In this document: positions 5,513-14,415 of the stretch, piece by piece | Layout of the letters: each line of letters starts with the position of its first letter | Numbering within the stretch: the first letter of the stretch is position 1 | Virus record (IMG/VR): IMGVR_UViG_3300017762_000098 | Span: 1 to 20,965 of that record | DNA from: a virus | Length of the DNA stretch: 20,965 nucleotides | Strand: one strand, 5' to 3' | The notes under the pieces: generated by a model | Databases searched by the model: none | Seen by the model: only the letters and a program-made list of their open reading frames with translations | Told to the model about the DNA's origin: nothing | Made by a program: the position numbers and the translations under genes

Positions 5513-6335
5513 AGAACAGGTAGCTGAAGTCTCTGAAGCAGTAGATGCACAAGAGGTAACTCAGTCTGTCGCAGACTGGCGAGATAATATTCCCGAAGAA
5601 ATCCGAGGCCATTCAAGCCTCGAACACATTAACGATATCGGCGCATTAGCTAAAAGCTATGTTCACGCACAGCAAATGGTGGGCGCTGATAAGGTCGCAT
5701 TGCCTGGCAAGAGTGCTACGCATGATGAGTGGGGCGAGGTATACAACAAGCTAGGCCGTCCTGAGTCACCCGATGGCTATGAGTTCTCGTTTAACAATAT
5801 GCCGGAAGGCGCTGAGCTGAGCGATGACATGGTTTCGTGGTTTAAGGATACCGCCCACAAGGTTGGCATGAATCCACAACAGGCTCAGGTAATGCTTGAT
5901 GCTTACAACGAAATGCAGTTTTCAGACGCAGAAAGCATAGGCGTTGAGGCGCAGGCGCGCGTCGAACAAACAGAAGGCGAGCTACGCAAGGAGTTCGGTC
6001 AAGCATTCGATGACCGTATGGCACTTGCTAATGGCGTACTTGCAGAGTTTGGCAATCCTGAGATCACTGAAGTGCAGCTTGCTGATGGAACAATGCTAGG
6101 TGATAACCCAGAGATTATCCGCATGCTGGCTAACATGGGTGTGTATCTACGTGACAAAGTAGGTGAAGACACACTCGAAGGCGTGAAGACTAACGGCGGT
6201 GTTACACCGGACGATGCAATGCAGAAGCTCGGAGAGATAACTGCGCCAAATACACCTTATTGGGATGCTCGACATCCTGAGCACCAGTGGTATGTCCAAG
6301 AAGCTATGAAGTGGAGGGAGTATGCCGCAGGATGA
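5505..6335 (+). CDS. Capsid scaffolding / assembly protein
   Basis: A 276-residue acidic protein of the podovirus capsid assembly (scaffold) type. It builds the inner core around which the major capsid protein polymerises and leaves when DNA is packaged. The N-terminal 25 residues are disordered and acidic. Then comes the family block WRDNIPEEIRGHSSL (26-40) with DIGALAKSYVHAQQMVGADKVALPGK soon after, a region PESPDGYEF, a long helical middle and a C-terminus ending HPEHQWYVQEAMKWREYA, suitable for contacting the capsid shell. An AGGA site lies nine bases before the ATG. The gene immediately precedes a small protein and the major capsid gene, the standard order. Confidence 0.88.
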   Translation: MSEEQVAEVSEAVDAQEVTQSVADWRDNIPEEIRGHSSLEHINDIGALAKSYVHAQQMVGADKVALPGKSATHDEWGEVYNKLGRPESPDGYEFSFNNMPEGAELSDDMVSWFKDTAHKVGMNPQQAQVMLDAYNEMQFSDAESIGVEAQARVEQTEGELRKEFGQAFDDRMALANGVLAEFGNPEITEVQLADGTMLGDNPEIIRMLANMGVYLRDKVGEDTLEGVKTNGGVTPDDAMQKLGEITAPNTPYWDARHPEHQWYVQEAMKWREYAAG

Positions 6336-6531
6336 AAAATTAACGGACAGAGAGTTCAAACTTAAGGTTTTAAGGAGTACACTCGAGTTCGGGACACCCG
6401 AGATGATCCGAAATGCTTTGACAGTTTCAGATCAATTCTTGGAGTGGTGCGAAAAACCTACCGACAAGCCTAGTGCCCGGGGTAAGAGTAGCACGCCAAA
6501 GCCAGGACAAGCGAAAGCCCCTGCCGTGTGA
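6322..6531 (+). CDS. Small protein between scaffold and capsid genes
   Basis: A 69-residue protein of unknown function. Residues 1-45 look helical (KLTDREFKLKVLRSTLEFG, then MIRNALTVSDQFLEWCEK) and residues 46-69 are a lysine-, proline- and serine-rich disordered tail. It overlaps the scaffold gene by 14 bases, and an unusually strong GGAGGGAG sits just before its ATG inside the scaffold's last codons, which argues that it is genuinely translated. Basic tails of this kind suit binding to DNA or to the acidic scaffold, but this is a guess. Confidence 0.65.
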   Translation: MPQDEKLTDREFKLKVLRSTLEFGTPEMIRNALTVSDQFLEWCEKPTDKPSARGKSSTPKPGQAKAPAV

Positions 6532-6576
6532 CGGTAACGTAAAACGTCAAATTAACTCTCGTCCGGTAGTTACCGG
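6529..6576 (+). promoter_or_regulatory. Structured leader before the major capsid gene
   Basis: The 84-base gap before the capsid gene contains several inverted repeats. CCGGTAGTTACCGG (6563-6576) is a perfect hairpin with an AGTT loop. TGACG (6529-6533) can pair with CGTCA (6545-6549). GGTAAC (6533-6538) can instead pair with GTTACC (6569-6574), so two exclusive folds are possible. No T-run follows. Likely roles are an RNA processing site or a 5' stabilising hairpin for the abundant capsid message; a promoter here cannot be excluded. Confidence 0.45.
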
Positions 6577-6615
6577 GTAGCGAAACCAACTTTACATTGC
6601 TAACAGGAGACGATT

Positions 6616-7494
6616 ATGTCTACGCAAATTACAACTGCATTCGTGCAGCAGTTTAGCAGCAATGTCCAGTTGCTTTCACAGCAGATGGGCAGCTTGCTGC
6701 GTGGTTCTGTATCTGAGGAATCAGTTACAGGTGAAAAGGCGTTCTTTGACCAGGTTGGTCAGTCGGCGGCGGTGAAGCGTACTTCACGTCACTCTGACAC
6801 CCCTATCTTAGACACTCCACACTCACGTCGTATGGTCACTATGGACAGCTATGAATGGGCTGACCTGATTGACGATTCAGACAAAGTTCGTATGTTGATT
6901 GATCCCACCTCAGCTTATGCCCGTACTGCGGCTGCTGCTATGGGTCGTGCAATGGACGACGCAATTATCGGTGCTGCTACTGGCACTTCCAAGACTGGTA
7001 AGTCTGGCTCAACTAGCACTTCGCTGCCTTCTGCTCAGCAGATTTCGGCGGGTGGTACTGACCTGACTATCGAGAAGCTAATCGAAGTAAAGCAAAAGCT
7101 CGACGTTAACTCTGTCGATCCAAGCATTGCTCGATACATTGCTGTCTCGCCTTTCCAAATCCAGCGCTTGTTGAACGAGACCGCGGTAACGTCGTCTGAC
7201 TTTAACACAGTGAAGGCCTTGGTTCGTGGCGAAGTTGATACCTTCATGGGCTTTAAGTTCATCGTTTCTAACCGTCTTTCTAAGACTGGTGACGAGCGCA
7301 CTTGCTTTGCTTGGGCGGAAGATGGCATCAAGCTTGCGGTTGGTAAAGACGTTATGGCTCGTATCGAAGAGCGTGCTGACAAATCTTTCTCTACACAGGT
7401 TTATTACTGTGCAACATTCGGGGCGACTCGTATGGAAGAAGACAAGGTTGTTCAGATCGCTTGCGATGAAACTGAAAGCTACTCATTCGGATAA
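6616..7494 (+). CDS. Major capsid protein
   Basis: A 292-residue shell protein of a family common in podoviruses (the 'phage capsid protein' family starting MSTQxTTAFVQQ). Recognisable blocks are MSTQITTAFVQQFSSNVQLL (1-20), KRTSRHSDTPILDTPHSRR (around 54-72), YEWADLIDDSDKVRMLIDPTS (78-98) and AAAAMGRAMDDAIIGAATG (104-122), followed by a glycine/serine/threonine loop (the likely variable surface loop), a helix EKLIEVKQKLDV, and a C-terminal beta-rich part with MGFKFIVSNRL. It should adopt the HK97 fold, with hundreds of copies forming the icosahedral head. A GGAG site precedes the ATG by seven bases. The frame is intact and of normal length for the family. Confidence 0.93.
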   Translation: MSTQITTAFVQQFSSNVQLLSQQMGSLLRGSVSEESVTGEKAFFDQVGQSAAVKRTSRHSDTPILDTPHSRRMVTMDSYEWADLIDDSDKVRMLIDPTSAYARTAAAAMGRAMDDAIIGAATGTSKTGKSGSTSTSLPSAQQISAGGTDLTIEKLIEVKQKLDVNSVDPSIARYIAVSPFQIQRLLNETAVTSSDFNTVKALVRGEVDTFMGFKFIVSNRLSKTGDERTCFAWAEDGIKLAVGKDVMARIEERADKSFSTQVYYCATFGATRMEEDKVVQIACDETESYSFG

Positions 7495-7507
7495 GGAGGA
7501 ATAAACG

Positions 7508-7975
7508 ATGACTGTATATTCTGATGTTCGTACAAGCACCACTCAGGACGATCCTTCTGAATTGGTAAAAGCTAACCAGCTTGCTGGCGCTATTCGCGTT
7601 GCTCGCGGTGTATTTGAGGCCTCGGCCCAAGGAGCTGACACTATTGAGATGTTCGCCGTTCCAAACGGTGCGCGTATCCTTAGTGGTAAGCTATGCCACG
7701 ATGCACTCGGTGCTGGCACTACGCTTGCAGTAGGCCATGCGGCTTACACTGACGCAGACGGAAACGCCGTTGTGGCTGACCCCGACGAGTTCAAGGCAGC
7801 GGCAGCATCTACTGCAGCACAATGTGTTGACGTAGCGGCTACGCTTGCACTTGGCGCTAACTCTGAGGTTAGCATTGACGGTGCAGAAGCAGACAACGAG
7901 TACGTTGTTACTGTTACCTCAACTGGTACTGCTACTGGTACTATTGAGCTAACAATGCTCTACGTCGTAGACTAA
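7508..7975 (+). CDS. Head decoration / capsid-associated protein
   Basis: A 155-residue, alanine-, threonine- and aspartate-rich protein predicted to be mostly beta strand (for example NEYVVTVTSTGTATGTIELTMLYVVD at the end). It sits 13 bases after the capsid gene behind a near-perfect AGGAGGA ribosome binding site, implying high expression. The opening VYSDVRTSTTQDDPSELVKANQLAG and the later FAVPNGARILSGKL resemble structural proteins often encoded right behind the major capsid gene of such phages, where they cap or stabilise the shell. The role is inferred mainly from location and composition. A terminator follows directly. Confidence 0.75.
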   Translation: MTVYSDVRTSTTQDDPSELVKANQLAGAIRVARGVFEASAQGADTIEMFAVPNGARILSGKLCHDALGAGTTLAVGHAAYTDADGNAVVADPDEFKAAAASTAAQCVDVAATLALGANSEVSIDGAEADNEYVVTVTSTGTATGTIELTMLYVVD

Positions 7976-7982
7976 AGCTAAC

Positions 7983-8010
7983 GGGGTCGGAAACGGCCCC
8001 TTTACTTTAT
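7983..8010 (+). terminator. Intrinsic terminator after the head genes
   Basis: GGGGTC (7983-7988) pairs with GGCCCC (7995-8000), with one G-T pair, around the loop GGAAAC. The T-rich tail TTTACTTTAT follows at 8001-8010. It lies in the 47-base gap between the decoration gene and the first tail gene and probably lowers tail gene expression relative to the capsid and decoration genes. The tail is interrupted by A and C, so termination is probably partial. Confidence 0.7.
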
Positions 8011-8022
8011 CGAGAGTAACTT

Positions 8023-8616
8023 ATGGCAGCGTCAATCATAGATATCTGCAATAGCGCACTCAATCAGATTGGCGCGTCTAACATCCTAAGCTTGACTGAG
8101 GATAGTAAGGCAGCGCGTATCTGCAATCAGCGATACGAATTTATACGAGATTCTGTTTTCCGAGCGCATCCCTGGAAGGCGCTAACACGTAGAGCGAGCC
8201 TAGCACCCGATGCAGTCAAACCAGCTTTCGAGTTTGATAACGCGTTTACGCTTCCCGCTGACCCTTATTGCTTGCGTGTGTTGTATCTCCGCTATCACGA
8301 CATCCCCTACCGACTTGAAGGTCGGAAGATTCTCTGCGATGAAGATACGGTCGATCTCGTCTACCTGGCGCGTATCACCGATACAAGCGAGTACGACTCT
8401 TTGCTCATCGAAACTTTGACTGCCGCTATCGCCGCAGATGTTGCCTACCCGTTGGTGGGTAGCAATAGCCTGGCGCAGCAGATGAGAATTACATACGAAG
8501 ACAAGCTAAAAGAGGCGCGCTTTGTTAGCGCGACTGAAGGTACCCCTGCAAGCATAACTGGTGTTTCTGATGCCGGCGCTATTGAGGCAGACACGTTTAT
8601 ACGATCGAGGTTCTAA
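8023..8616 (+). CDS. Tail tubular protein A (T7 gp11-like adaptor)
   Basis: A 197-residue adaptor, the same length class as T7 gp11 (196). It forms a ring under the portal that links it to the tail nozzle and closes the head after packaging. Family features include IIDICNSALNQIGASNILSL (5-24), AARICNQRYEFIRDSVFRAHPWKALTRR (30-57), the central FTLPADPYCLRVLYL, and the helical stretch ETLTAAIAADVAYPLVGS. GAGAG precedes the ATG by six bases. The gene is the first after the terminator and is followed after three bases by the nozzle gene, the conserved gp11-gp12 pair. Confidence 0.9.
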   Translation: MAASIIDICNSALNQIGASNILSLTEDSKAARICNQRYEFIRDSVFRAHPWKALTRRASLAPDAVKPAFEFDNAFTLPADPYCLRVLYLRYHDIPYRLEGRKILCDEDTVDLVYLARITDTSEYDSLLIETLTAAIAADVAYPLVGSNSLAQQMRITYEDKLKEARFVSATEGTPASITGVSDAGAIEADTFIRSRF

Positions 8617-8619
8617 GTC

Positions 8620-11600
8620 ATGGCGAAATCCAGTGCGCCGTTCACTAACTTCACTGCTGGTGAGCTATCGCCAAGGCTGGACGGTCGCACCGACCTCGCC
8701 AAGTATTTCAACGGCTGCAAGAAACTCCAAAACTTTTTAACCTTCCCTCAAGGTGGCGTGACTCGCCGCCCTGGTGCAGAGCACATTGCTGTAGGCATAA
8801 ACTCAGGGGCAAACGAGTTACGACTTATCCCTTTCGAGTTTAATGTCGAGCAAACGTATGTGCTTGAATTTTCTGAAGAAAAATTTCGTATCTTTAAGGA
8901 TGGTGGAATTGTCGTTGCTGGCAGTCCTTCTGTGCCTGTGGAGGTTGCTACCCCCTATCTATCAAGTGAGTTAGCAGAATTAAAATTTACTCAATCTGCC
9001 GACATTATGTATATCGTGCATCCTAATCATGTGCCCAGGCAAATTACTCGCACAGATCACGACTCCTGGACAATTACTGAAATAGATTTTCGTCGAGGAC
9101 CATTTTTAGATCCCGCATTTGATGGCTCGACATTGCAAGCTGATGGAAGAACGGGAACCGTAACAGTAACAGCGGTTCCGGCGCCAGGAGACCCTAATAG
9201 GTTTTTTGCTACAGATGCAGGAAGGCTGATAAAGCTGCATCATGGCTATGCAAAAATTGACAAGATAATTTTTACACTGGGCTACGATAACAAGGTTGGG
9301 GCAGGTAGCTTTTCTGGAAATTGTCACTTAGTTTCAGATGCAAGCCAAAATTTTAATGTAATTGCTGATAGCGGCAGCGTACTCACTATTGACTCTCCAG
9401 CTTTTGGCGCAATTGGAGATGGCGTTGCCTTCCAGAACGAAGCCGGAACTATTACTGCAGATACTAATGTTGCCGGCACTAAGCTGTTTATATCGTCTAA
9501 TACGGCATCCTGTATCGTTCAAGAAAACGATGAGCTAGAAGAAGAGCTAGAGCCTAGCTTTACTGCGACTACGATTAGCTTCCATGAGGGCGATCCTGAT
9601 GCTACACGTCTGGCGCACAATGACTTCATCGAAGATAGTGGCGGCCATTTTATTACCGAAGGCTTTAAGGTCGGTATGCGTATTAGTGCTAGTGGATCAA
9701 CTGATATTGATATTGATAGCTGGCACATAGCATCAAACAAAATTGAGGTTACGACTTCAACACCTCATCGTCTTATTGACGGCGACCTTGTTACATTCAC
9801 CGGCGTGAGTGACGGATCGTTAACCATTACATTTAGTGATGGCAGTGCTGCTGATGTGAACGCGGATACCTTTGAGATTGTTATAGATCCAGACACAGAT
9901 CCGGAAACTAGGTTTCAAATACTAGACCCAAAAACGGGCGGCGATCTAAACCCTTCCGGTAGCGCTTCTGGCGGCGATCTAGTTAACGGCAACAATTTCT
10001 CTAACGCTTTGATTGTTGCTGTATCAGATAGCATTATCACGCTAGCAACCAGCAATGATGTTCACTTCCAAAATGAAGGTACGTCTATTACGTTAAGCGG
10101 TGACCTCATTGCCGATGATGAGTACCAGCTAGGCGCCTTCTCAGAGACTACAGGCTACCCTGCGTGCATTGCATTCTTTGAGCAGCGTCTTGTTTTTGCA
10201 AATACAGCACTGCAGCCACAAACGCTATTCTTCTCGGTAAGCGGAGACTATACAAACTTTACTGCCGGCACTAAAGACGACAGCGCATTGATCTACACCA
10301 TTGGATCTAACCAGGTAAACGTCATTCGCTATCTAACGTCATCTAAGGCGCTGCTGGTTGGCACCTCGGGTGGTGAGTTTGCGGTACGCGCTGGCTCGGT
10401 AGATGCTCCTATTACGCCGCTCAACACGCAGATCAAGCAGCAAGCTAAGTACGGCAGCGCTGACATACAGCCCTTGGTCATCGGCTCTACTGCGTTATTT
10501 GTACAGCGAGAACAGCGTAAATTACGAGAGCTTGTGTATAACTTTGATGTGGACTCATACATTGCCCCGGATATGACGCTGCTAGCAGAGCACATTACTC
10601 TTGGCAAAATTAAAGAAATGGCCTACCAGCAAGAACCAAACAATGTTGTGTGGTGCGTGTTGGAAGACGGCAAGCTAGTGGCGATGACCTATCGACGAGA
10701 GGAAGATGTGATTGCCTGGCACGAGCACCAACTAGGCGGCACATTGACTGATGGCGGCACTACGTATGATTACGGGTTTGTAGAAAGTATTGCGTCTATA
10801 TCTAGTAGCGATCGCACAGAAGAGGAAGTATATGTAGTGGTGCGCCGAACTATTGACGGAACCAATGTGCGCCACGTCGAACGGCTCAAGCCCATTGACT
10901 TCGGTACTGACGTGACCGATGCGTTCTATGTCGATGCTGGCCTAACGTACACCGGCGTGACATCAACACTAGATGGAGGCGTTGGAGCATCAGCCTTGGT
11001 CATTTCGCTAGATGACGCCTCTAGCTTTAGTGCGTCTGGCAAAGTAAGAATACGCAATGAAATCATCGCATACTCAGCTAAAAGCGGAAATGATCTTATC
11101 AAGTGTACGCGAGCGCAGGATGGCAGTGTTGCATCGGCTCATGCTGATGGCGAAACAGTGACTCAATTAGCTACAACAATTAGCGGGCTTGACCACCTAG
11201 AAGGGCAGAGTGTTACCATTCTTGCCGATGGCGCTACTCACTCAAACAAAACTGTGTCGTCTGGTAGCGTCACGCTTGACCGATCTGTTACCAAAGCACA
11301 CATTGGTCTTGGTTACGATTCTATATTGCAGACCATGCGCACCGATGCTGGTGGCACAGAGGGCACAGCCCAGGCTAAGAATAAGCGAATCAGCGACATC
11401 GACATCCGCGTTCTTGAGTCTGTAGGTGCAAAGGTCGGCCCATCAGAGGATGATCTAGACACTGTATTCTTTAGAACTACTAGCATGGCTATGGATAACC
11501 CAGTTCCATTGTATACTGGCGACAAATTTATCGAGTTTCCTGGCGGCTATAACAACGATGGGTTTGTAGTCGTCAAGCAGGATCAGCCACTACCGCTGAC

Positions 11601-11643
11601 AATTCTGTCTATCTATCCTCGATTGCAGACGTTTGATAGGTAA
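8620..11643 (+). CDS. Tail tubular protein B / tail nozzle (T7 gp12-like)
   Basis: A 1007-residue nozzle protein, longer than T7 gp12 (about 790). Conserved opening: NFTAGELSPRLDGRTDLAKYF (10-30), NGCKKLQNF, GGVTRRPG (45-52) and LAELKFTQSADIMYIVHPNHVPRQI (118-142). A long less-conserved part (about 165-505), rich in G, S, T and D, looks like inserted beta modules, including a 'GFKVGMRISASGS' unit. The conserved core resumes at YPACIAFFEQRLVFAN (from 513), with VGTSGGEFAVR, YGSADIQPLVIGSTALFVQREQRKLREL and later MTYRREEDVIAWHEHQLGG. Residues about 793-846 form a small 'EIIAYSAKSGN' domain that is also found in the spike encoded at the right edge. GAGG lies ten bases before the ATG. Six copies are expected to form the tail tip channel. 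Confidence 0.88.
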   Translation: MAKSSAPFTNFTAGELSPRLDGRTDLAKYFNGCKKLQNFLTFPQGGVTRRPGAEHIAVGINSGANELRLIPFEFNVEQTYVLEFSEEKFRIFKDGGIVVAGSPSVPVEVATPYLSSELAELKFTQSADIMYIVHPNHVPRQITRTDHDSWTITEIDFRRGPFLDPAFDGSTLQADGRTGTVTVTAVPAPGDPNRFFATDAGRLIKLHHGYAKIDKIIFTLGYDNKVGAGSFSGNCHLVSDASQNFNVIADSGSVLTIDSPAFGAIGDGVAFQNEAGTITADTNVAGTKLFISSNTASCIVQENDELEEELEPSFTATTISFHEGDPDATRLAHNDFIEDSGGHFITEGFKVGMRISASGSTDIDIDSWHIASNKIEVTTSTPHRLIDGDLVTFTGVSDGSLTITFSDGSAADVNADTFEIVIDPDTDPETRFQILDPKTGGDLNPSGSASGGDLVNGNNFSNALIVAVSDSIITLATSNDVHFQNEGTSITLSGDLIADDEYQLGAFSETTGYPACIAFFEQRLVFANTALQPQTLFFSVSGDYTNFTAGTKDDSALIYTIGSNQVNVIRYLTSSKALLVGTSGGEFAVRAGSVDAPITPLNTQIKQQAKYGSADIQPLVIGSTALFVQREQRKLRELVYNFDVDSYIAPDMTLLAEHITLGKIKEMAYQQEPNNVVWCVLEDGKLVAMTYRREEDVIAWHEHQLGGTLTDGGTTYDYGFVESIASISSSDRTEEEVYVVVRRTIDGTNVRHVERLKPIDFGTDVTDAFYVDAGLTYTGVTSTLDGGVGASALVISLDDASSFSASGKVRIRNEIIAYSAKSGNDLIKCTRAQDGSVASAHADGETVTQLATTISGLDHLEGQSVTILADGATHSNKTVSSGSVTLDRSVTKAHIGLGYDSILQTMRTDAGGTEGTAQAKNKRISDIDIRVLESVGAKVGPSEDDLDTVFFRTTSMAMDNPVPLYTGDKFIEFPGGYNNDGFVVVKQDQPLPLTILSIYPRLQTFDR

Positions 11644-11646
11644 CTT

Positions 11647-12261
11647 ATGGCAGATCCAATAACAGCAACACTTGTAGTAGGGTCGTCGCTCCTTAGTGCG
11701 CGATCTGCGCTAGCGCAAGGCGCTGCTGCCAATGCGGCAGGTCAGTTCAATGCAAACATGGCAGAGCGTAATGCTAAGGTAGCAGAGCAAAACGCAGAGC
11801 AGATTAAGCGCTCGTCTGAGTTTGACATTAATCGGTTCCGCGATAACTTTGATGATCTACAGGCAACCAGCGCCCAGGCGTTTAGATACAACGGATTCGT
11901 GGCTACTGGCGGAACACCGCTGCAAGTATTGCTCGATAACGCTAGAGAGGCTGACGAAGAAATTCATATACGCAGATACAACGCATCTATTGGCCAGCAG
12001 CAAGCGCTTGAGTCTGCAGCCGAGCAAAGATTGCAAGGCCGTCTTGATCGCATGATGGGCAGATCGGCGCAGAGGGCTAGCTACTACCAGGCTGCCGGAT
12101 CGCTTTTGGGCGGCGCCGCTCGAATCTCTAACATTTTTGGCCCGAGCAGCATTACTCAGCCACAGGCCTCGGCGTATTCGGCAGGGGAAAGCGCCGCTCC
12201 TACATTTGAGGGCTCAACAGGCATTCCATTCGGCCCAGCTGAAGGTTATACGGGAAGTTAA
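11647..12261 (+). CDS. Internal virion protein (T7 gp14-like)
   Basis: A 204-residue protein with the gp14-like pattern of DNA-ejection proteins. It has an N-terminal hydrophobic, alanine-rich segment (ITATLVVGSSLLSARSALA, 5-23), a long heptad-like helix (AAGQFNANMAERNAKVAEQNAEQIKRSSEF, about 30-60), the conserved QAFRYNGFVATGGTPLQVLLDNAREAD (77-103), a second helix RRYNASIGQQQALESAAEQ, and a glycine-rich disordered C-terminus. In T7 such a protein leaves the head first and forms an outer-membrane channel. It starts after a three-base gap from the nozzle gene and precedes the two other ejection protein classes, matching the 14-15-16 order. Confidence 0.85.
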   Translation: MADPITATLVVGSSLLSARSALAQGAAANAAGQFNANMAERNAKVAEQNAEQIKRSSEFDINRFRDNFDDLQATSAQAFRYNGFVATGGTPLQVLLDNAREADEEIHIRRYNASIGQQQALESAAEQRLQGRLDRMMGRSAQRASYYQAAGSLLGGAARISNIFGPSSITQPQASAYSAGESAAPTFEGSTGIPFGPAEGYTGS

Positions 12262-12264
12262 TTT

Positions 12265-14415
12265 ATGAAGGTGCCAACATACGAAGCCCAAACACGATTA
12301 GGCGCTGATGTCGGCGCAAGGCCTATGCGTGTGCGCGCTTCACCAGAAGCGTTTGGTGCGGCAGAAGCAAGAGCTATGGGAGGCCTCGCAGAGCAGGTGG
12401 GCCGTACAGCGCTCGACTTAAATCAAAGACAGAGAGAAGCTGCTGATCTTGAGGCCAGGATTCAAAAAGACCTTCAAAGCGAGCAGTTTACTAACGAGTA
12501 CATGGAGGCTGTAACTCTTGCGTCTGAAGAGGCGGCATTGCAACCGCCAGATCAGCAAGAGGCGTTTTACGATAACGCCGTTAAAAATATACAGAGCAAG
12601 ATACCGCAGCGTTTTGAGGATCCCGTACAGCGGCAAGAATTATCACTTAGCTTAGAAAGATACGCGCTTTCTCGAAGGGTTAACGTCCGAGCATCGGCAA
12701 ACAAGAATAGGCTAGATGCGCTTGTTGGCGAGTCTGCCAAACGAGAAATGACGCTTAGGAATGAGGCGATCAATGGCGATAAGGCTACTAGCACTAGGGC
12801 GATAGCTGATTTGCAGCAAATCTATATTGATCTTGAAGAAAAAGGCTTGATGACCGATGAGGATGTCGCAAAGCGATCTGCTCAAATGGTTAAGGATGTT
12901 CAATACGAGCGTGAGATCAACACGATCAACCGAATCAAAACGCCAGAAGAGGCTACCGCTTACGTCAACAGTATACGAGATGACGAACGCTTTGATCCAA
13001 CAGAGCGCCGGCAGCTTATGGGTGCCGTTAGTGGAATGCTTTCAAAGCGGGATGACGAAAGAAAGGCCGCCAGAGCCAAGCTAAAAGATGACATGGGATC
13101 ACTGCGTGATGTAATTGCTACCGGCATGGAAATCGGTCAAGAGCAGCTAGATGCCGTGAATCTTGAGCTAAAAATGTATGGCACTGAAGCCGACGCCAGA
13201 GACTTTGATGACATCCTGGCAGGTAACAAGAATGTCCAGATACTAAACAACACCGGCACACTGGCTGGCGTAGATAGTTTAATTAGGCAAATCGAATCTG
13301 AGCCCACGGCAGGACTTACAGCGCAAGAGCTAGGCTACAGAGCACAAGAATTAGAAAATGCTGAAGAGTATCGAGAAAAGATGGTCACGGCATTTGAGGG
13401 CGGCGATGCTCTGGATTTTCTGTCTCAGCGTGGGATTGTCAACGTAGAGCCTTTTGACTTTGCAAACTTGTCGCAATCTATTCCCGCTCGCACGCAAAAT
13501 ATGAATAAGATCGCCGCAAGCGTTGGTGTAAATGAAACAACCGGAAAGGTTCTGTATCCGCAAAATTTCTTTACAGACGAAGAAGCTGCTCAGTTTGCCT
13601 CATATCTAAATCGCGCCACACCGCAACAAAAGGCCTCATCAGCTTTAGCGCTTATACCTTTGGCCGATAGCTACCCGCAAGTATACGAGCAGATTGCTGG
13701 AAAGAATGGCGAGCTGTTTGCAATGGCTGGTGCAATCAGTGCCACAACAGCAATGGCAAGCCCTGTTAGCGTTCCTGATATGTCGATAGCAGAAGCTATA
13801 TTTGATGGCATACAAATTAGAGAGCAGCCTGGCTATGTTGCGCCACCTAAAAGACTTTTTGCTGCTGCTTTTGAAGAAGCGGTTGGCGATGCTTACAGAC
13901 GATCTCCAGAAGATGAGGCTGTAATGCAAGAGGCCGTGCTATCGCACTATGCCGCCACAAGAAAGTCGCGCGGTGAAGAGATTAATGAAAATACTCAAAT
14001 AACCGAAATACAGGAATCAATTAAGGCGGTATCGGGTGGCATTGGCGAATACAACGATCACCAATTTGAATTGTCTAGAGACCTGGAGCAAGATGAGTTT
14101 GAGTCTATTATTGATGGTATGACGCCTCGAATGTTGCGTTTGTTCGCGCCTAATGGGATAGACGGATACACTGATGAGCAAGCCATTGAGTTAATACAGC
14201 GTTCTCAGATCACGAATGGCGGTCTTGGTTACTACTATCCTGTGGACCCCGGCACCCTTCAACCGTTCTTGCTTACAAATGGTAAGCCTGTGCCGTTTGT
14301 TATCAACAATCGCCGCATGTGGAATGGCCGGACCTTAATGGATTACCTGCCATCAGACTACAAACTTGAGAAGCCTACTGTCTATTCAGTAAGAGGCATG
14401 GAGCTTAGCCTGTAA
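12265..14415 (+). CDS. Internal virion protein (T7 gp15-like)
   Basis: A 716-residue, strongly helical and highly charged protein with no membrane segment. Long helices dominate residues 30-330 (AAEARAMGGLAEQVGRTALDLNQ, then EAADLEARIQKDLQSEQFTNEY). The region around 440-560 includes QFASYLNRATPQQKASSALALI, and the C-terminal 90 residues hold a more globular segment (MLRLFAPNGIDGYTDEQAIEL, NGGLGYYYPVDPG, NNRRMWNGRTLMDYLP) like the end of other phage core proteins. Order, size and composition fit a gp15-like protein that lines the periplasmic tunnel during DNA entry. No peptidoglycan-hydrolase signature was recognised. Ribosome binding is weak (GGGAAG). The stop overlaps the next start as TAATG. 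Identity is by context, hence moderate confidence. Confidence 0.75.
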   Translation: MKVPTYEAQTRLGADVGARPMRVRASPEAFGAAEARAMGGLAEQVGRTALDLNQRQREAADLEARIQKDLQSEQFTNEYMEAVTLASEEAALQPPDQQEAFYDNAVKNIQSKIPQRFEDPVQRQELSLSLERYALSRRVNVRASANKNRLDALVGESAKREMTLRNEAINGDKATSTRAIADLQQIYIDLEEKGLMTDEDVAKRSAQMVKDVQYEREINTINRIKTPEEATAYVNSIRDDERFDPTERRQLMGAVSGMLSKRDDERKAARAKLKDDMGSLRDVIATGMEIGQEQLDAVNLELKMYGTEADARDFDDILAGNKNVQILNNTGTLAGVDSLIRQIESEPTAGLTAQELGYRAQELENAEEYREKMVTAFEGGDALDFLSQRGIVNVEPFDFANLSQSIPARTQNMNKIAASVGVNETTGKVLYPQNFFTDEEAAQFASYLNRATPQQKASSALALIPLADSYPQVYEQIAGKNGELFAMAGAISATTAMASPVSVPDMSIAEAIFDGIQIREQPGYVAPPKRLFAAAFEEAVGDAYRRSPEDEAVMQEAVLSHYAATRKSRGEEINENTQITEIQESIKAVSGGIGEYNDHQFELSRDLEQDEFESIIDGMTPRMLRLFAPNGIDGYTDEQAIELIQRSQITNGGLGYYYPVDPGTLQPFLLTNGKPVPFVINNRRMWNGRTLMDYLPSDYKLEKPTVYSVRGMELSL

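Noticed and set aside
10329-10607. Minus-strand open frame opposite the nozzle gene
   Set aside because: It is antisense to a well conserved block of the gp12-like protein, has serine-rich shadow composition and no ribosome binding site. The same applies to other antisense frames under terL, portal, capsid and the core proteins.
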